Positions 7,990-16,812 of a stretch of DNA of 64,000 nt are shown here, piece after piece (position 1 is the stretch's first letter; each line of letters opens with the position of its first letter). Origin of the DNA: Ureibacillus xyleni (GTDB lineage: Bacteria; Bacillota; Bacilli; Bacillales_A; Planococcaceae); NCBI RefSeq assembly GCF_900217795.1, contig NZ_OBMQ01000008.1:93020-157019 (forward strand), in the 5' to 3' direction. The notes beneath the pieces are model-generated. The model saw only the letters and a list, made by a program, of their open reading frames with translations, was not told the DNA's origin and ran no database searches. The translations under genes were made by a program, and so were the position numbers.

Positions 7990-9495
7990 ATGATTAATTC
8001 TAAATTATTAGTTACTACCTTACTAGTTGGTACTGTTTTAATTGGAGGTTGTAGTGTTGGCAGTTCAGAATCAGAACATGAAACCATGAATCATTCAAAC
8101 ATGGCAGGTATGGATCATTCGAATATGTCTCAAGAAGAGATGATGAATATGGAAAATGGTCATGCAAGCCATACAAACCCTTTACCATTAAATGATTCAA
8201 CTGGTGAAAATGAATTACCACTTCCACCATTACTTCAACCTAATAATGGTGTTGTGGACATTATTGCGCAACAGGGGAAAACAGAAATTTTTGAAGGTGT
8301 AGAAACCGAAACATACGGATACAATGGCTCATTTTTAGGACCGGTTATTACGGTAAATGAAGGAGAAACCGTAACCTTTAGAACGAACAATAAATTATCC
8401 GAACCAACAACTTTTCACTGGCATGGTGTAGAAATTCCGGGTGAAGGTGATGGAGGACCACATCATATTCTAAAACCCGGTGCAACGGAAGAAGTAAAAT
8501 TCACTGTTAAGCAAGGTGCTTCCACACTTTGGTTCCATCCTCATCCAGAAGGGGCTACAGCAGAACAAGTATATAAAGGACTAGCGGGATTAATTTATGT
8601 TGAAGATGATAATTCAAAAAACCTTGCAATACCAAATGAGTATGGTAAAAATGACTTTCCTCTAGTATTCCAAGATCGACAATTTACAGAGGATAAACAA
8701 TTTGATTATCAAGCAGTTCTTAATGAAGATGGTACAATTGGTGATACGTTATTAGTGAATGGGACATTAAATCCAAAGCTTACAGTAGGAAAAGAAAAAG
8801 TAAGACTACGTTTACTAAACGGATCAAATGCACGAAACTATATATTTAAATTAAATACGGGTGATAAATTCCAACAAATCGCTACAGATGGTGGATTCCT
8901 CAATAAACCAACTATTATGAGCGAAATTTCACTAACACCAGGTGAGAGAGCGGAAATTATTGTTGATTTCTCAAAATATGAGGCAAAAAGCAATATTGCG
9001 CTAGTGAACGAAGAAGATACAATTTTATTGCCATTCCAACTTGATGAACATAGAACGAACTCAATAAAAATTCCGGAAAGTTTAAATGATTACGGTATTA
9101 CAGAAGAAGAAAAGATGCTACCTGTAACGAAAAAACTTGAACTATTTGGAATGGGAACAATGGTATCTATTAACGATAAGCAATTTGATATGAACCGAAT
9201 TGACTTCACACAAAAACAAGGTGAGACGGAAATTTGGGAAATCTATAACAAACCAGATATGATGGGTGGCATGACACATCCGTTCCATATTCATGGGACA
9301 CAATTTAAAATCGTATCAATTGATGGAAAAGAACCACCTGCAAATCTACAAGGATGGAAGGATACCGTATCCGTTGAACCCGATCAAACTATAAAATTAG
9401 CTGTGAAATTTAATAATAAAGGGATATATATGTTCCACTGTCATGTACTTGAACATGAAGAAAACGGTATGATGGGACAAGTTGAAGTTAAATAA
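7990..9495 (+). CDS. Multicopper oxidase, membrane lipoprotein
   Basis: Copper-dependent oxidase of 501 residues, exported and lipid-anchored: 'LLVGTVLIGGCS' is a lipobox. A Met/His-rich spacer ('HSNMAGMDHSNMSQEEMMN') follows and could bind copper. Cupredoxin motifs are complete: 'FHWHGVEI', 'LWFHPHPEG', 'THPFHIHGTQF' and 'MFHCHVLEHEENGMM', giving all type 1, 2 and 3 ligands with a Met axial ligand. I choose ATG 7990 because AAGGAGG sits directly before it; a frame-open extension to 7945 has no ribosome site. It is similar in layout to CueO and bacillar CotA/Lbh1-type laccases. A role in copper tolerance outside the membrane is likely. It faces a PCYCGCG lipoprotein gene. Confidence 0.93.
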   Translation: MINSKLLVTTLLVGTVLIGGCSVGSSESEHETMNHSNMAGMDHSNMSQEEMMNMENGHASHTNPLPLNDSTGENELPLPPLLQPNNGVVDIIAQQGKTEIFEGVETETYGYNGSFLGPVITVNEGETVTFRTNNKLSEPTTFHWHGVEIPGEGDGGPHHILKPGATEEVKFTVKQGASTLWFHPHPEGATAEQVYKGLAGLIYVEDDNSKNLAIPNEYGKNDFPLVFQDRQFTEDKQFDYQAVLNEDGTIGDTLLVNGTLNPKLTVGKEKVRLRLLNGSNARNYIFKLNTGDKFQQIATDGGFLNKPTIMSEISLTPGERAEIIVDFSKYEAKSNIALVNEEDTILLPFQLDEHRTNSIKIPESLNDYGITEEEKMLPVTKKLELFGMGTMVSINDKQFDMNRIDFTQKQGETEIWEIYNKPDMMGGMTHPFHIHGTQFKIVSIDGKEPPANLQGWKDTVSVEPDQTIKLAVKFNNKGIYMFHCHVLEHEENGMMGQVEVK

Positions 9496-9504
9496 TGAAA
9501 GAAG

Positions 9505-9535
9505 AGGCCTTCCGGAAATGTCGGGAGGCCTTTAT
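9505..9535. terminator. Bidirectional terminator between oxidase and PCYCGCG genes
   Basis: Stem AGGCCTTCC / GGGAGGCCT with a loop of about nine bases, lying between two convergent stop codons; short T run on the plus side. Confidence 0.75.
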
Positions 9536-9539
9536 ATGT

Positions 9540-10061
9540 TTACGCTGGCATTTCTGTTGGTGTAGGTGCAGCATAGCCATCTTGATATTTTGTATCAATC
9601 GTGTTTCGAATTTCTTTTAGAGTCTTGCCATCTTGGTAAAGTCGAATTGATTCTACGGCAATTTCTAAACAAGCAATACAACGAGTACCGTGGTCATCCC
9701 ACACGATTGAACCATCTTTTCGCGTTTCCGCAATAAAACAGTTTAAGTTACTGCGGTGTCTAGCTGATTCACCACAACCACAATAACAAGGAATCCACTG
9801 TAAAATATCCGTTGCTTGTCCTGCTGCTGCATAAACAAGACGGATTTCTTCAGATTGCGCATCTAAAAACTTTGGTAGTTCTTTCGCTGAAGAAGTCGTT
9901 TCTTGAAGATCTCCTGATAAATGATTATGTGAAGTATGGGCTAAATCTTCAGTTTCTTGGCTTTCTACATGTTGCTCGCTCGCTTGGTTATCTTCTTTTG
10001 TACTACAAGCAGATAGTACGAGTATGATCGAAGCTAAGAGGGGTAGTAGTTGTTTTTTCAT
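9540..10061 (-). CDS. PCYCGCG-motif lipoprotein
   Basis: Exported lipoprotein of about 173 residues ('IILVLSACST' lipobox) with the PCYCGCG signature 'IPCYCGCGESARHRSNLNCF' and a second cysteine pair 'GTRCIACLEIA'. The cysteine spacing suggests metal or redox binding outside the membrane. The family has no firmly known role. The second Met (10061) is chosen because GGAGG is seven bases before it and only one base before the first Met. The convergent neighbour is a multicopper oxidase, which hints at a shared copper theme, though the two are not co-transcribed. Confidence 0.85.
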   Translation of the reverse strand: MKKQLLPLLASIILVLSACSTKEDNQASEQHVESQETEDLAHTSHNHLSGDLQETTSSAKELPKFLDAQSEEIRLVYAAAGQATDILQWIPCYCGCGESARHRSNLNCFIAETRKDGSIVWDDHGTRCIACLEIAVESIRLYQDGKTLKEIRNTIDTKYQDGYAAPTPTEMPA

Positions 10062-10312
10062 TTTCATGCCTCCAATTTTTTTGGAATGGATAGTTTCTTA
10101 AAAGTTCACATACTAAAACAATTATAAGCGGAAATTATGCAATATCTATGGTGGATGTAGAAATTTATGAAGTTTTGTACTTTCAGAACAAGAAAAAGAG
10201 GAGAAACATGAAATATTCGCGTATAAGTCTTTATAGGATTGCTAAAAAATAGCATAATGTAAACATACTCCCTTCAATAGCCCTTTGAAAGTTCGGGAAA
10301 GGAGATGAAAAA

Positions 10313-10762
10313 ATGAAGGATAACGCATTTACAGTAGAAAATTTATCGAAAGCTCTTTTTGTTGTAAATAAACATGCAAAAACAGCCATAGATCCTAAAT
10401 TTTTATATGAGCTAAAGAAAAAAGCAATCGTAAAATTGTTAGCTGAAGGGAAAGCAAAAAAAATCGGTTTGCATTTCTCGAAAAATCCGAAACTTTCTAA
10501 ACAAACCTCAACAGTATTAATTACGTGTGGAGACTATTTATTTCATCAACTCCCTTCAAAAGAGGATTTTCAAAATCTTCCACACTTAGGCGACTTAGAT
10601 GACCAACATAGAAATCCTAAAACCCATGTATCTTTAAAACAAGCAAAAGCGCTATTAGTTGCATACACAGGATTAAAACCACCTCAGCCAACAAATCCAT
10701 ATGCACCAAATACAAAAAAACAATCCTTCTCACCATTTGCAAAACGGTTTGGAGAGCGATAG
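10313..10762 (+). CDS. YkyB-like conserved protein
   Basis: A 149-residue basic cytosolic protein that I recognise as YkyB-like from the blocks 'VNKHAKTAIDPKFLYELKKKA', 'KIGLHFSKNPKLSKQTS' and 'LPSKEDFQNLPHLGDLD' (in outline). YkyB is conserved in Bacillaceae and has no known function. AAAGGAG precedes the ATG by seven to eight bases. The C-terminal 25 residues are Pro/Lys-rich and likely disordered. It stands alone, with a hairpin terminator about 110 bases downstream. Confidence 0.75.
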   Translation: MKDNAFTVENLSKALFVVNKHAKTAIDPKFLYELKKKAIVKLLAEGKAKKIGLHFSKNPKLSKQTSTVLITCGDYLFHQLPSKEDFQNLPHLGDLDDQHRNPKTHVSLKQAKALLVAYTGLKPPQPTNPYAPNTKKQSFSPFAKRFGER

Positions 10763-10872
10763 TATGTTTCATGTTGAAACAGGGTCAGTTATGAAACTTG
10801 GCTTAGTGATCCAGTATCACATTGTGGCTCGCAATTTATTACAAAAGGTAATTTTCCGAAAATCACATAAAA

Positions 10873-10912
10873 GAACGTTTCTACTTTATTGAGTAGAGCG
10901 TTTTTTTTTTAT
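10873..10912 (+). terminator. Terminator downstream of the YkyB-like gene
   Basis: Stem AACG(T)TTCTAC / GTAGAGCGTT followed by ten consecutive T. Upstream of it, a small perfect hairpin GTTTCA-TGT-TGAAAC lies at 10766-10780. No gene is seen in 10763-11054. Confidence 0.8.
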
Positions 10913-11054
10913 TTTTAGTCAAAATCACTTATGTTTCATAAGGCGATTTTCTACCTACCTAATTCCAAAATTTTAAAAATTAAGGTGTCTATATTTTTTA
11001 ACCATGCTACATTCGAATTGTACTAAACAAATTAAGGAAAGAAGGGCGAAAAAA

Positions 11055-11498
11055 ATGCAATTTAAAATTGAAACATTTCCAACGTATCGTATTGCTTATA
11101 TGCGAAGAGTTGGAGAGTATGGTCCTGCCAATATGGAAGTAATGGAGAATTTAAAAAAATGGGCGAAAGAGAACAATGTACTGGAATCTGCAACTCTATT
11201 TGGGATTCCACAAGATAATCCAGTTACAACAAATCCCAATAACTGTAGATTTGATGCATGTATTGTAATTCCAAATGACTTTCAATTAGATGATTCTGTT
11301 CATGAAGGGGAACTTTCTGGTGGGAAATATCTTGTGTTTGAAGTTCGACATACTGCAGAGGCTATTCAAAATGCATACGCTGAGATTGTACCATCCCTAC
11401 AAAGCAATGGATTTCAAATGAGGAGCAATCCAATTATGGAGAAATATACAGGTGATCTAATTAGCAACCCATATTGCGAAATATGCGTACCTATTTAA
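11055..11498 (+). CDS. GyrI-like effector-binding domain protein
   Basis: Stand-alone GyrI/SbmC-like small-molecule-binding domain, 147 residues. The family frame is clear: 'FKIETFPTYRIAYMRRVGEYG' at the start (given in outline), 'FGIPQDNPVTTNPNNCRFDACIVI' in the middle and 'PYCEICVPI' at the end. In E. coli the founding member binds gyrase; in Firmicutes most bind or hydrolyse small hydrophobic compounds. The Met at 11055 is preferred: AGAAGGG lies before it, while the longer frame from 11004 begins with unrelated sequence. It is a single-gene unit. Confidence 0.8.
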   Translation: MQFKIETFPTYRIAYMRRVGEYGPANMEVMENLKKWAKENNVLESATLFGIPQDNPVTTNPNNCRFDACIVIPNDFQLDDSVHEGELSGGKYLVFEVRHTAEAIQNAYAEIVPSLQSNGFQMRSNPIMEKYTGDLISNPYCEICVPI

Positions 11499-11542
11499 TG
11501 ATCATTTGAAGATTGTTTTTCATACTTAGCTCCACTAGACAA

Positions 11543-11587
11543 GGAAGAACAAGTTAAAATCAATAATCTACTTGTTCTTCTTTCTTA
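11543..11587. terminator. Bidirectional terminator between GyrI-like and histidine kinase genes
   Basis: Stem GAAGAACAAGT / ACTTGTTCTTC, loop of 15 bases, then TTTCTT on the plus side, between convergent genes. Confidence 0.75.
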
Positions 11588-11629
11588 AGTGTTGTTAAAA
11601 AGATGGGAAAATTGGTTCACACAAAAATC

Positions 11630-13135
11630 TCATCTATCTGAATTTACAGAATGTTTAATAGGCAGTATCACACTAACCGCAGTTCCTTTGTTCATTTCAC
11701 TACTTATTTCGATGAATCCACCATGTTCCTGTACAATTTTATGACTTATCATTAAACCTAATCCAGTTCCTTTTTCTTTAAAACTGTAAAAAGGTTCACC
11801 AATTTTCTTTAGTCGTTCTTCCGAAATTCCAGAACCATTATCCACAATGCTAATCTTCATATTATTTGCCTCGTGCTTATTAACTTGAACCTTAATCATT
11901 CCACCATAGGGCATAGCTTCTACTGCATTTTGAAGAATATGAAGCAGTACTTGTTTGATCTGATTTTCATCACCACAAAGAGTTAAAAGGTTTTGATCGT
12001 ACTCTTCCACGATTTTTATATTTTGTAGTTTACTTTGTGAAGAGAATAAAGTTAGAACTTGACTTAAAAGCATCTTGACATCAATAATCTCCATTTTGGA
12101 TATTTGAGGCTGAGCAAAATCCAAAAACTCTTGAATGACTTCCTCAATTCTATCAATCTCTTCTAAAGTGGTTTCAATAAAGAGTGGGTTTTTTACCTCA
12201 GTACGAAACAGTTGAACAAACCCTTTTATCGAAGTGAGGGGGTTTCGAATTTCATGGGCAATACTCGAAGCTAGTTGCCCAACAATCGATAGCTTTTCTG
12301 ATCTCCTTAATAACTCTTCCGTTCGTTTCCGCTCAGAAATATCCCGACCTACTGCGATGAAATACTCGATTTCACCTTGTTCATCAAAGACAGGGGAGAT
12401 TTTTGCCTCAATATGAACCCAACCACCTTTAGCATGGCTATAGCGTAATTCGACTTGACTCGGTGTTTTTGATTCAATCATATTACTAATTTGTTTCTTA
12501 ACCTTACAAATATCTTCGGAATGTAGCGATTCTAATGCACTATTCCCGATAAATTTTTCAGATGGATAACCTAATACCTTTTCGTATGAAGATGAAGCAT
12601 AAAGTACTTCTCCGTTTTTATCCAATAACGCAACTAAGTCAAGCATACTATCTGATATGATTTTATATTTAATGTTTCTTTTCTTAAGTTTCTCTTCTAA
12701 CCGCTTTTGTTCTGTAATATCTACACACGATCCTATTACTGATACGACTTCTCCGTCTTTTCGAATAGGGGATAAGGAAGCAAGATAATAAATGCCATTT
12801 AATTCCCCTGTATATGTTACGTTTTCCTCACCTTGCCAAGCCCTTTGATAATAGTCAAGCTTGTCCTCGGCATAATCTGTTGGGAATAAACCTTTAAGGT
12901 CCATACCAACCACTTGCTCTGGTATTAAACCCATTCGATGTAGTAATTTTCCCTCGCATAATGTATGTATAAACTGGCCATTTTCTTTTCTAAGTTTAAA
13001 CATCATCCCTTGTTGTTGTTTCATAATTTCAAGAAAATTGTGACGGATGTTTTCAAGCTCTATTGTCATCATTTCCTGATTGTAATGTTCTAAAGAGATT
13101 ACTCTATCAGGGAAAACGTTTTCTATCTGTTCCAT
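11630..13135 (-). CDS. PAS-domain sensor histidine kinase, orphan
   Basis: Soluble sensor kinase of 501 residues with no membrane segment. A first PAS domain spans about residues 40-145, a second about 155-270 (both end in 'DITEQKR'/'DISERKR' PAC motifs). The phosphoacceptor box 'SIAHEIRNPLTSIKGF' places His at 294. The ATPase part shows N box 'QNAVEAM', 'DNGSGI', 'FYSFKEKGTGLGL' and 'GTAVSVILP'. This layout matches Bacillus sporulation kinases (KinA/KinE type), which feed the Spo0F phosphorelay and have no adjacent response regulator. None is adjacent here. I infer a phosphorelay kinase, unproven. Confidence 0.9.
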   Translation of the reverse strand: MEQIENVFPDRVISLEHYNQEMMTIELENIRHNFLEIMKQQQGMMFKLRKENGQFIHTLCEGKLLHRMGLIPEQVVGMDLKGLFPTDYAEDKLDYYQRAWQGEENVTYTGELNGIYYLASLSPIRKDGEVVSVIGSCVDITEQKRLEEKLKKRNIKYKIISDSMLDLVALLDKNGEVLYASSSYEKVLGYPSEKFIGNSALESLHSEDICKVKKQISNMIESKTPSQVELRYSHAKGGWVHIEAKISPVFDEQGEIEYFIAVGRDISERKRTEELLRRSEKLSIVGQLASSIAHEIRNPLTSIKGFVQLFRTEVKNPLFIETTLEEIDRIEEVIQEFLDFAQPQISKMEIIDVKMLLSQVLTLFSSQSKLQNIKIVEEYDQNLLTLCGDENQIKQVLLHILQNAVEAMPYGGMIKVQVNKHEANNMKISIVDNGSGISEERLKKIGEPFYSFKEKGTGLGLMISHKIVQEHGGFIEISSEMNKGTAVSVILPIKHSVNSDR

Positions 13136-13334
13136 AGTTTCACTTCACTCTCCTAAGGAATCAATTTATATACGAATCATTTTAACTAACTCAAATAGAC
13201 TTTTTAACCATATTGATGGGATAAAAAGACAAATTACCAATCTAATACAAAATATATACCATTATTTTATAGTATTCTACAATTATTTTAGTAAAATACC
13301 AATATTAATTTATCCAATTAGTCTATTTGGAGGG

Positions 13335-13376
13335 AGAAAAACAGCTAAGCCTCTGAGAAATCCCAAATGCCTAGCT
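13335..13376 (-). terminator. Terminator of the MFS exporter gene (minus strand)
   Basis: Read on the minus strand: stem AGCTAGGC / GCTTAGCT, then GTTTTTC. Confidence 0.65.
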
Positions 13377-13394
13377 TCGAATTGTATAAAATTT

Positions 13395-14588
13395 TCAGAA
13401 TTGTTTTTGTACCGGGTACGCTACGAAAACTGCCAGCGCAGCTATAAGCATTGTTCCACTTAAAATTAAAAAACAAGCAATAATGAAACTTGAAGAGATC
13501 ATGCCCGTAAACAATGCAATGACCATTAATCTAAAGAGCAATCCGGCTGTTCTAAAAAGACTATCCACTCTGCCCATCATTTCGTTTGGGATATGATCCA
13601 TCATGAACGAATTTCTCGCCACCCTAGTTCCACTATTTCCAAGTGCTAGAAAGAAGGTAAGCGTTAAAAATAACGGTAGTGGTACAAAAACAATGAATGA
13701 AATTGCAACAGAATACAAAACGACTCCTGCTAACACCGTTTTTTCATTCCCAATTTTGTTTGCAATGATGGGTATGGTCATCCCGGCAGTAATGGCTCCA
13801 ATGGCATAAATCATATTTTCTAAAGCATAAATGTCGCCGGATACATTTAGCACGTCTGATAAATATACCGGAAATAAATAGTTCGTGATTAATACACTAA
13901 GGAATGGCATAGTAGAGAAAAAAAGAAAAACGAACAATTTCGGATTCTTCTTCACGTACTGGAGGCTTGACCATTCGTCTTTACGAATTTTTACTTCCTT
14001 AACGCTTTTCTTTTTCTGATAAGGTAAACGTAAATAAAAATAAGTAGCAGCAGCGTATGAGGCGACATTTAGTAAAAGAATGGATTGCAGCTCCCAATGG
14101 ATGAGCAGATAGCTAGCTAATGCACCGGCAATCATACTTGAGAGTTGACCTTGTACCTCCATCGTCCCATTTAACGACTTATATTGATTTTTGTGAAAGA
14201 TTTCCTGATTCATTGCAAACATTGTTGGATAAAAAATGGTGTAATAAAGATTTCCGATGATATAAATGACCGTATAATGCCAAATTGAATACGTGTAACC
14301 AGCAAATCCTACGATGGCAAATAACAAAACTGCGATTAAACATAAAATTTCACTGAATACTAAAAGTTTTTTACGAGAAACCCGGTCAATCAAAGTTCCA
14401 ACATACGGTGTAATAATAAAATTTAATACGGTCACCCCAAATGTAATAAAACCATATAACACATTGCCGCGTTCACTCGTTACTAAAAGCCACGGAATTG
14501 CAATCATCGTAATACCAGAACCAATCGATGATGCAATATTCGCGAGCAAGATTAAACGGAAACGCGAATCACGAACAATTTCTTTCAT
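13395..14588 (-). CDS. MFS efflux transporter (EntS/MefA-like)
   Basis: Twelve-segment proton-driven exporter, 397 residues. The first membrane helix 'FRLILLANIASSIGSGITMIAI' and motif A-like loop 'GTLIDRVSRKKLLV' are typical of the enterobactin exporter / macrolide efflux branch. The start at 14588 (MKEIVRDSRF...) is chosen because AAAGGA lies at the right distance; upstream in-frame residues look non-coding. The substrate cannot be deduced. It stands alone, with a terminator 20 bases after its stop and a small inverted repeat TCAGA-AG-TCTGA at 14663-14674 upstream, a possible operator. Confidence 0.85.
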   Translation of the reverse strand: MKEIVRDSRFRLILLANIASSIGSGITMIAIPWLLVTSERGNVLYGFITFGVTVLNFIITPYVGTLIDRVSRKKLLVFSEILCLIAVLLFAIVGFAGYTYSIWHYTVIYIIGNLYYTIFYPTMFAMNQEIFHKNQYKSLNGTMEVQGQLSSMIAGALASYLLIHWELQSILLLNVASYAAATYFYLRLPYQKKKSVKEVKIRKDEWSSLQYVKKNPKLFVFLFFSTMPFLSVLITNYLFPVYLSDVLNVSGDIYALENMIYAIGAITAGMTIPIIANKIGNEKTVLAGVVLYSVAISFIVFVPLPLFLTLTFFLALGNSGTRVARNSFMMDHIPNEMMGRVDSLFRTAGLLFRLMVIALFTGMISSSFIIACFLILSGTMLIAALAVFVAYPVQKQF

Positions 14589-14708
14589 AATCAATAGTCC
14601 TTTGCAAAAGTTTTGTACTTTCTGACATAAATTGTATCGAATCCAATATGGAAAGAACACCGTCAGAAGTCTGAATATTCCTTTTACAAAAGACTATATT
14701 CGTTTAAT

Positions 14709-15062
14709 CTACCTTATAATGATGAAGTCTTTCTCATTCTCACAAATCGGCAACTCACTTGTAGTTAATTGCTGTACAGATGCTCGTTTCAATGACTGCA
14801 TACAACTTACGAGAAAATCAATTTTCGATTCTTCTCCTTGAAATTCGCCCTCTACACTTCCATCTTCCATGTTTTTTACCCATCCCGTTAAGTGTAATCG
14901 TTCGGCAATAAAGAATACCTCTAAACGAAAACCGACATTTTGTACCTTTCCATTAAAAGTGATTCTTTTTCTAGTTATAGGACTAGGACTAAATTGAGGT
15001 ACCTTAAACTGATTGGCATGCCAAAAAATATAGCCATCCCTAATTTTCTTTAACACTTTCAT
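14709..15062 (-). CDS. Acylphosphatase with an N-terminal extension
   Basis: Small enzyme that hydrolyses acyl phosphates. The family core is present: 'GKVQNVGFRLEVFFIAERLHLTGWVKN' (positions about 38-65, outline), holding the catalytic Arg of 'VGFR' and Asn of 'WVKN', then 'DGSVEGEFQGE'. Total length is 117 residues, about 25-30 more than the usual 90, because of an N-terminal tail rich in basic residues. AGGAG directly abuts the ATG; a GTG two codons later (15056) would have a six-base spacing and may be the true start. The catalytic residues are intact. The second half of the canonical 'GxVQGVGFR' motif has Asn instead of Gly. Confidence 0.8.
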   Translation of the reverse strand: MKVLKKIRDGYIFWHANQFKVPQFSPSPITRKRITFNGKVQNVGFRLEVFFIAERLHLTGWVKNMEDGSVEGEFQGEESKIDFLVSCMQSLKRASVQQLTTSELPICENEKDFIIIR

Positions 15063-15242
15063 CTCCTAAACAAACACCCCTATCCAAAAATAACAAGTCC
15101 ATTTATATTATAACGCTCAACATCACCACTATATATCTATTTTGGTGACAAACTGGGACAAAGAATTCCGTCATCAAAATAATTCGAAAAAATGAGGACA
15201 AAATGGTTTCTATTTCGTAAACAAGTAGAGGAGGGGGAGCAA

Positions 15243-15332
15243 ATGGAATCCAACGACTTAAGAGATATGCGCTTGAAGCAGGTAGTAGTTTTAAATGGAT
15301 TGATCCTTTTTTATCATAAGTGTGATTCATAA
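15243..15332 (+). CDS. Possible 29-residue small protein
   Basis: A short frame beginning ATG-GAA-TCC directly after a very strong GAGGAGGGGG site (seven-base spacing) and ending TAA at 15332. The product is 29 residues, 'MESNDLRDM...' then a hydrophobic stretch 'VVVLNGLILFYH'. Only the ribosome site argues for translation. It could also be the start of a decayed gene. In the 360 bases between acylphosphatase and the next gene nothing else is seen. Confidence 0.35.
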   Translation: MESNDLRDMRLKQVVVLNGLILFYHKCDS

Positions 15333-15423
15333 TGAACAAGTAAATACCGTTCATATCAAATATCAATACCTTTGCCTTTCATTTAACGTTAACGGTGGAA
15401 CTTAACTAAAGAGGGGGAGTATT

Positions 15424-15627
15424 ATGCTAATTGGTTTAATGCAAGGAATCGGGATTTTTTATTATTGGACTTGGTTTATCTGGCCATTTGTCTTAATTTT
15501 TTCATTAGTTTACTCAATTGCTTCCTTAGTAAAAGACGAAAAAGCATCGATAAAGCCAGCCTTACTTGCTTCAATCTCTCTTTTAATAATACTAGCTGGC
15601 ATCACTGGACCGTTGATGTCACCGTAA
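15424..15627 (+). CDS. Small two-helix membrane protein
   Basis: A 67-residue protein with two hydrophobic segments (about 8-32 and 45-65) joined by the charged loop 'KDEKASIK'. GAGGGGGAG precedes the ATG by five bases. Not recognised. Helix-hairpin proteins of this size are common in bacilli and often are stress or sporulation proteins, but nothing here points to one role. Confidence 0.65.
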   Translation: MLIGLMQGIGIFYYWTWFIWPFVLIFSLVYSIASLVKDEKASIKPALLASISLLIILAGITGPLMSP

Positions 15628-15701
15628 TATACGGTTGCGTAGAGCAATCGTTTTTTTATGTTAAAATAAGGATGAGCGGCAAACTTTGGGGGTGAAACAA
15701 G

Positions 15702-16211
15702 ATGAAACTTTGGGAAGAAGAATTAGATGAATATTATCAAGGGGAAATCGATTTGCAATCATTAGAAAATCTTCAAAAAGAATTGAAGGTTGAATTGCCA
15801 AATTTCTATATTCAATTACTGAAGAAAAGAAATGGATTTTATTTGAAAAAGAAATATTATCCTACCAACACGCCGAATAGTTGGGCAAACAATTCTGTTC
15901 ATGTCGATTTTTTATACGGAATTGGGGAAGCCCCTGGATTATTAGATAATCTTTATTTACGCAAAGAATGGGGAATCCGCAGTAAAAAATTACTAATAAT
16001 ATCAGCGGACGCCCCTATGTTCATTTGTTTAGATTATAGAAGAAAAAAGAATCCTTCTGTCATTTTTATTGATGTTGAACAAAATCAAGAAATCCAATTA
16101 GCAAAAGATTTTGAGGAATTTGTGGAAGGTCTTGTTGATTATATTGAGGAAGAACAATTAAACCTCGATGATGCAGAACTATCTGTACAGGAAATAATAG
16201 AGTATTATTAA
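15702..16211 (+). CDS. SMI1/KNR4 (SUKH) domain protein
   Basis: Cytosolic SUKH-fold protein of 169 residues. Family marks are 'ELKVELPNFYIQLLKKRNGF' near the N-terminus, 'YGIGEAPGLLDNLYLRKEWGI' and 'ISADAPMFICLDYRR', then 'VEQNQEIQLAKDFEEFVEGL' (outlines). Many bacterial SUKH proteins are immunity proteins against contact-dependent nuclease toxins; others are housekeeping. No toxin gene is nearby, but the following gene (16214-16761) is a broken reading frame, so a decayed polymorphic-toxin locus is possible. The start has GGGGGTG upstream. Confidence 0.85.
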   Translation: MKLWEEELDEYYQGEIDLQSLENLQKELKVELPNFYIQLLKKRNGFYLKKKYYPTNTPNSWANNSVHVDFLYGIGEAPGLLDNLYLRKEWGIRSKKLLIISADAPMFICLDYRRKKNPSVIFIDVEQNQEIQLAKDFEEFVEGLVDYIEEEQLNLDDAELSVQEIIEYY

Positions 16212-16213
16212 AA

Positions 16214-16761
16214 ATTGACAAAGTATTACTAAAGGGGAAGCCAGCAGAAATTGACCGGTATTTTACGAAAATTCTCTCAACGAATAATGAGCTAATTCGG
16301 TATATGGTGGAAAAAATGAGGCAACACGAAAAACCAAAAGTCCACTTCAATTTTAGGGCACTGAAAAAGTCGATTTTAATAAATTTTTATAATAAAAATA
16401 CGCTCAGATCTTTTAGGAAGTGGGATTCACGAAGACTCCTACGGGAACAGCTTGAGCTGAAGACCCCGCAGGAGCTTGCGACGAGGAGGCTGAAGCCAAG
16501 CCCGTGGAAAGCGAAGTGAATCCCTCCTTCTATTTAGAAGCAAATAATTACTATAAATTTTTATCGGTATTTAGTTTTTCAGTGGCTTCCTTCAATTTAC
16601 TGCTATTTTTATCCTGCTGTGCAGAAGGTGAGAATAAAGGCACGATAGAAGATACATATTTGTTGGAGGTATTAAACGAACTATCCCAAAGCAAAAATCG
16701 AGATGTTAGGGATTTAAGTTTGTATAGCTTGAAGGAATATCATAAGAGGGTGAATAAGTAA
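16214..16761 (+). pseudogene. Broken gene split by a MITE-like insertion; frame rejoins on excision
   Basis: Two coding pieces in register flank a 236-bp element. The left piece (16214-16353) reads 'IDKVLLKGKPAEIDRYF...KVHFN'; the right piece (16599-16761) reads 'LLLFLSCCAEGENK...KEYHKRVNK' and ends in TAA. If the element and one CTTCAATTT copy are removed, codons TTC-AAT-TTA join without shift, giving about 100 residues. No start codon with a ribosome site is found for the left piece, so the 5' end is also lost or was fused to something else. The protein is helical and unrecognised. It follows the SMI1/KNR4 gene by two bases. Confidence 0.7.
16345..16598. mobile_element. MITE-like element (16354-16589) with 9-bp target duplications
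   Basis: Direct repeats CTTCAATTT at 16345-16353 and 16590-16598 flank a 236-bp element. Its ends are imperfect inverted repeats: left GGCACTGAAAAAGT (16357-16370), right, read inward, GCCACTGAAAAACT. Inside is a GC-rich core bounded by GGGATTCAC (16422-16430) and GTGAATCCC (16516-16524), with a nested hairpin CTCCTACGGG / CCCGCAGGAG. No transposase is encoded. From memory, similar GC-rich cores recur in Bacillaceae genomes and are often mis-annotated as small Arg/Glu-rich ORFs; I cannot verify copy number here. Confidence 0.75.
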
Positions 16762-16767
16762 GGTGAA

Positions 16768-16812
16768 AAGTGTTAGACTCTTTATCCAAAAAGGGTTTGG
16801 CACTTTTTTCTT
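16768..16812 (+). terminator. Terminator after the broken gene
   Basis: Imperfect stem AAGTGTTAGACTC / GGGTTTGGCACTT followed by TTTTTTC; one of several terminators of similar sequence in the window. Confidence 0.6.

Noticed and set aside
10701..10892. 63-residue frame overlapping the end of the YkyB-like gene
   Set aside because: No ribosome site and it runs into the terminator hairpin.
15103..15366. 87-residue minus-strand frame
   Set aside because: No ribosome site, no recognisable pattern, and it opposes the plus-strand frame at 15243 that has a strong site.
16304..16519. 71-residue frame ending in Arg/Leu/Lys-rich sequence
   Set aside because: It reads from the broken gene into the GC-rich core of the MITE-like element; the Arg-rich end is an artefact of that repeat.
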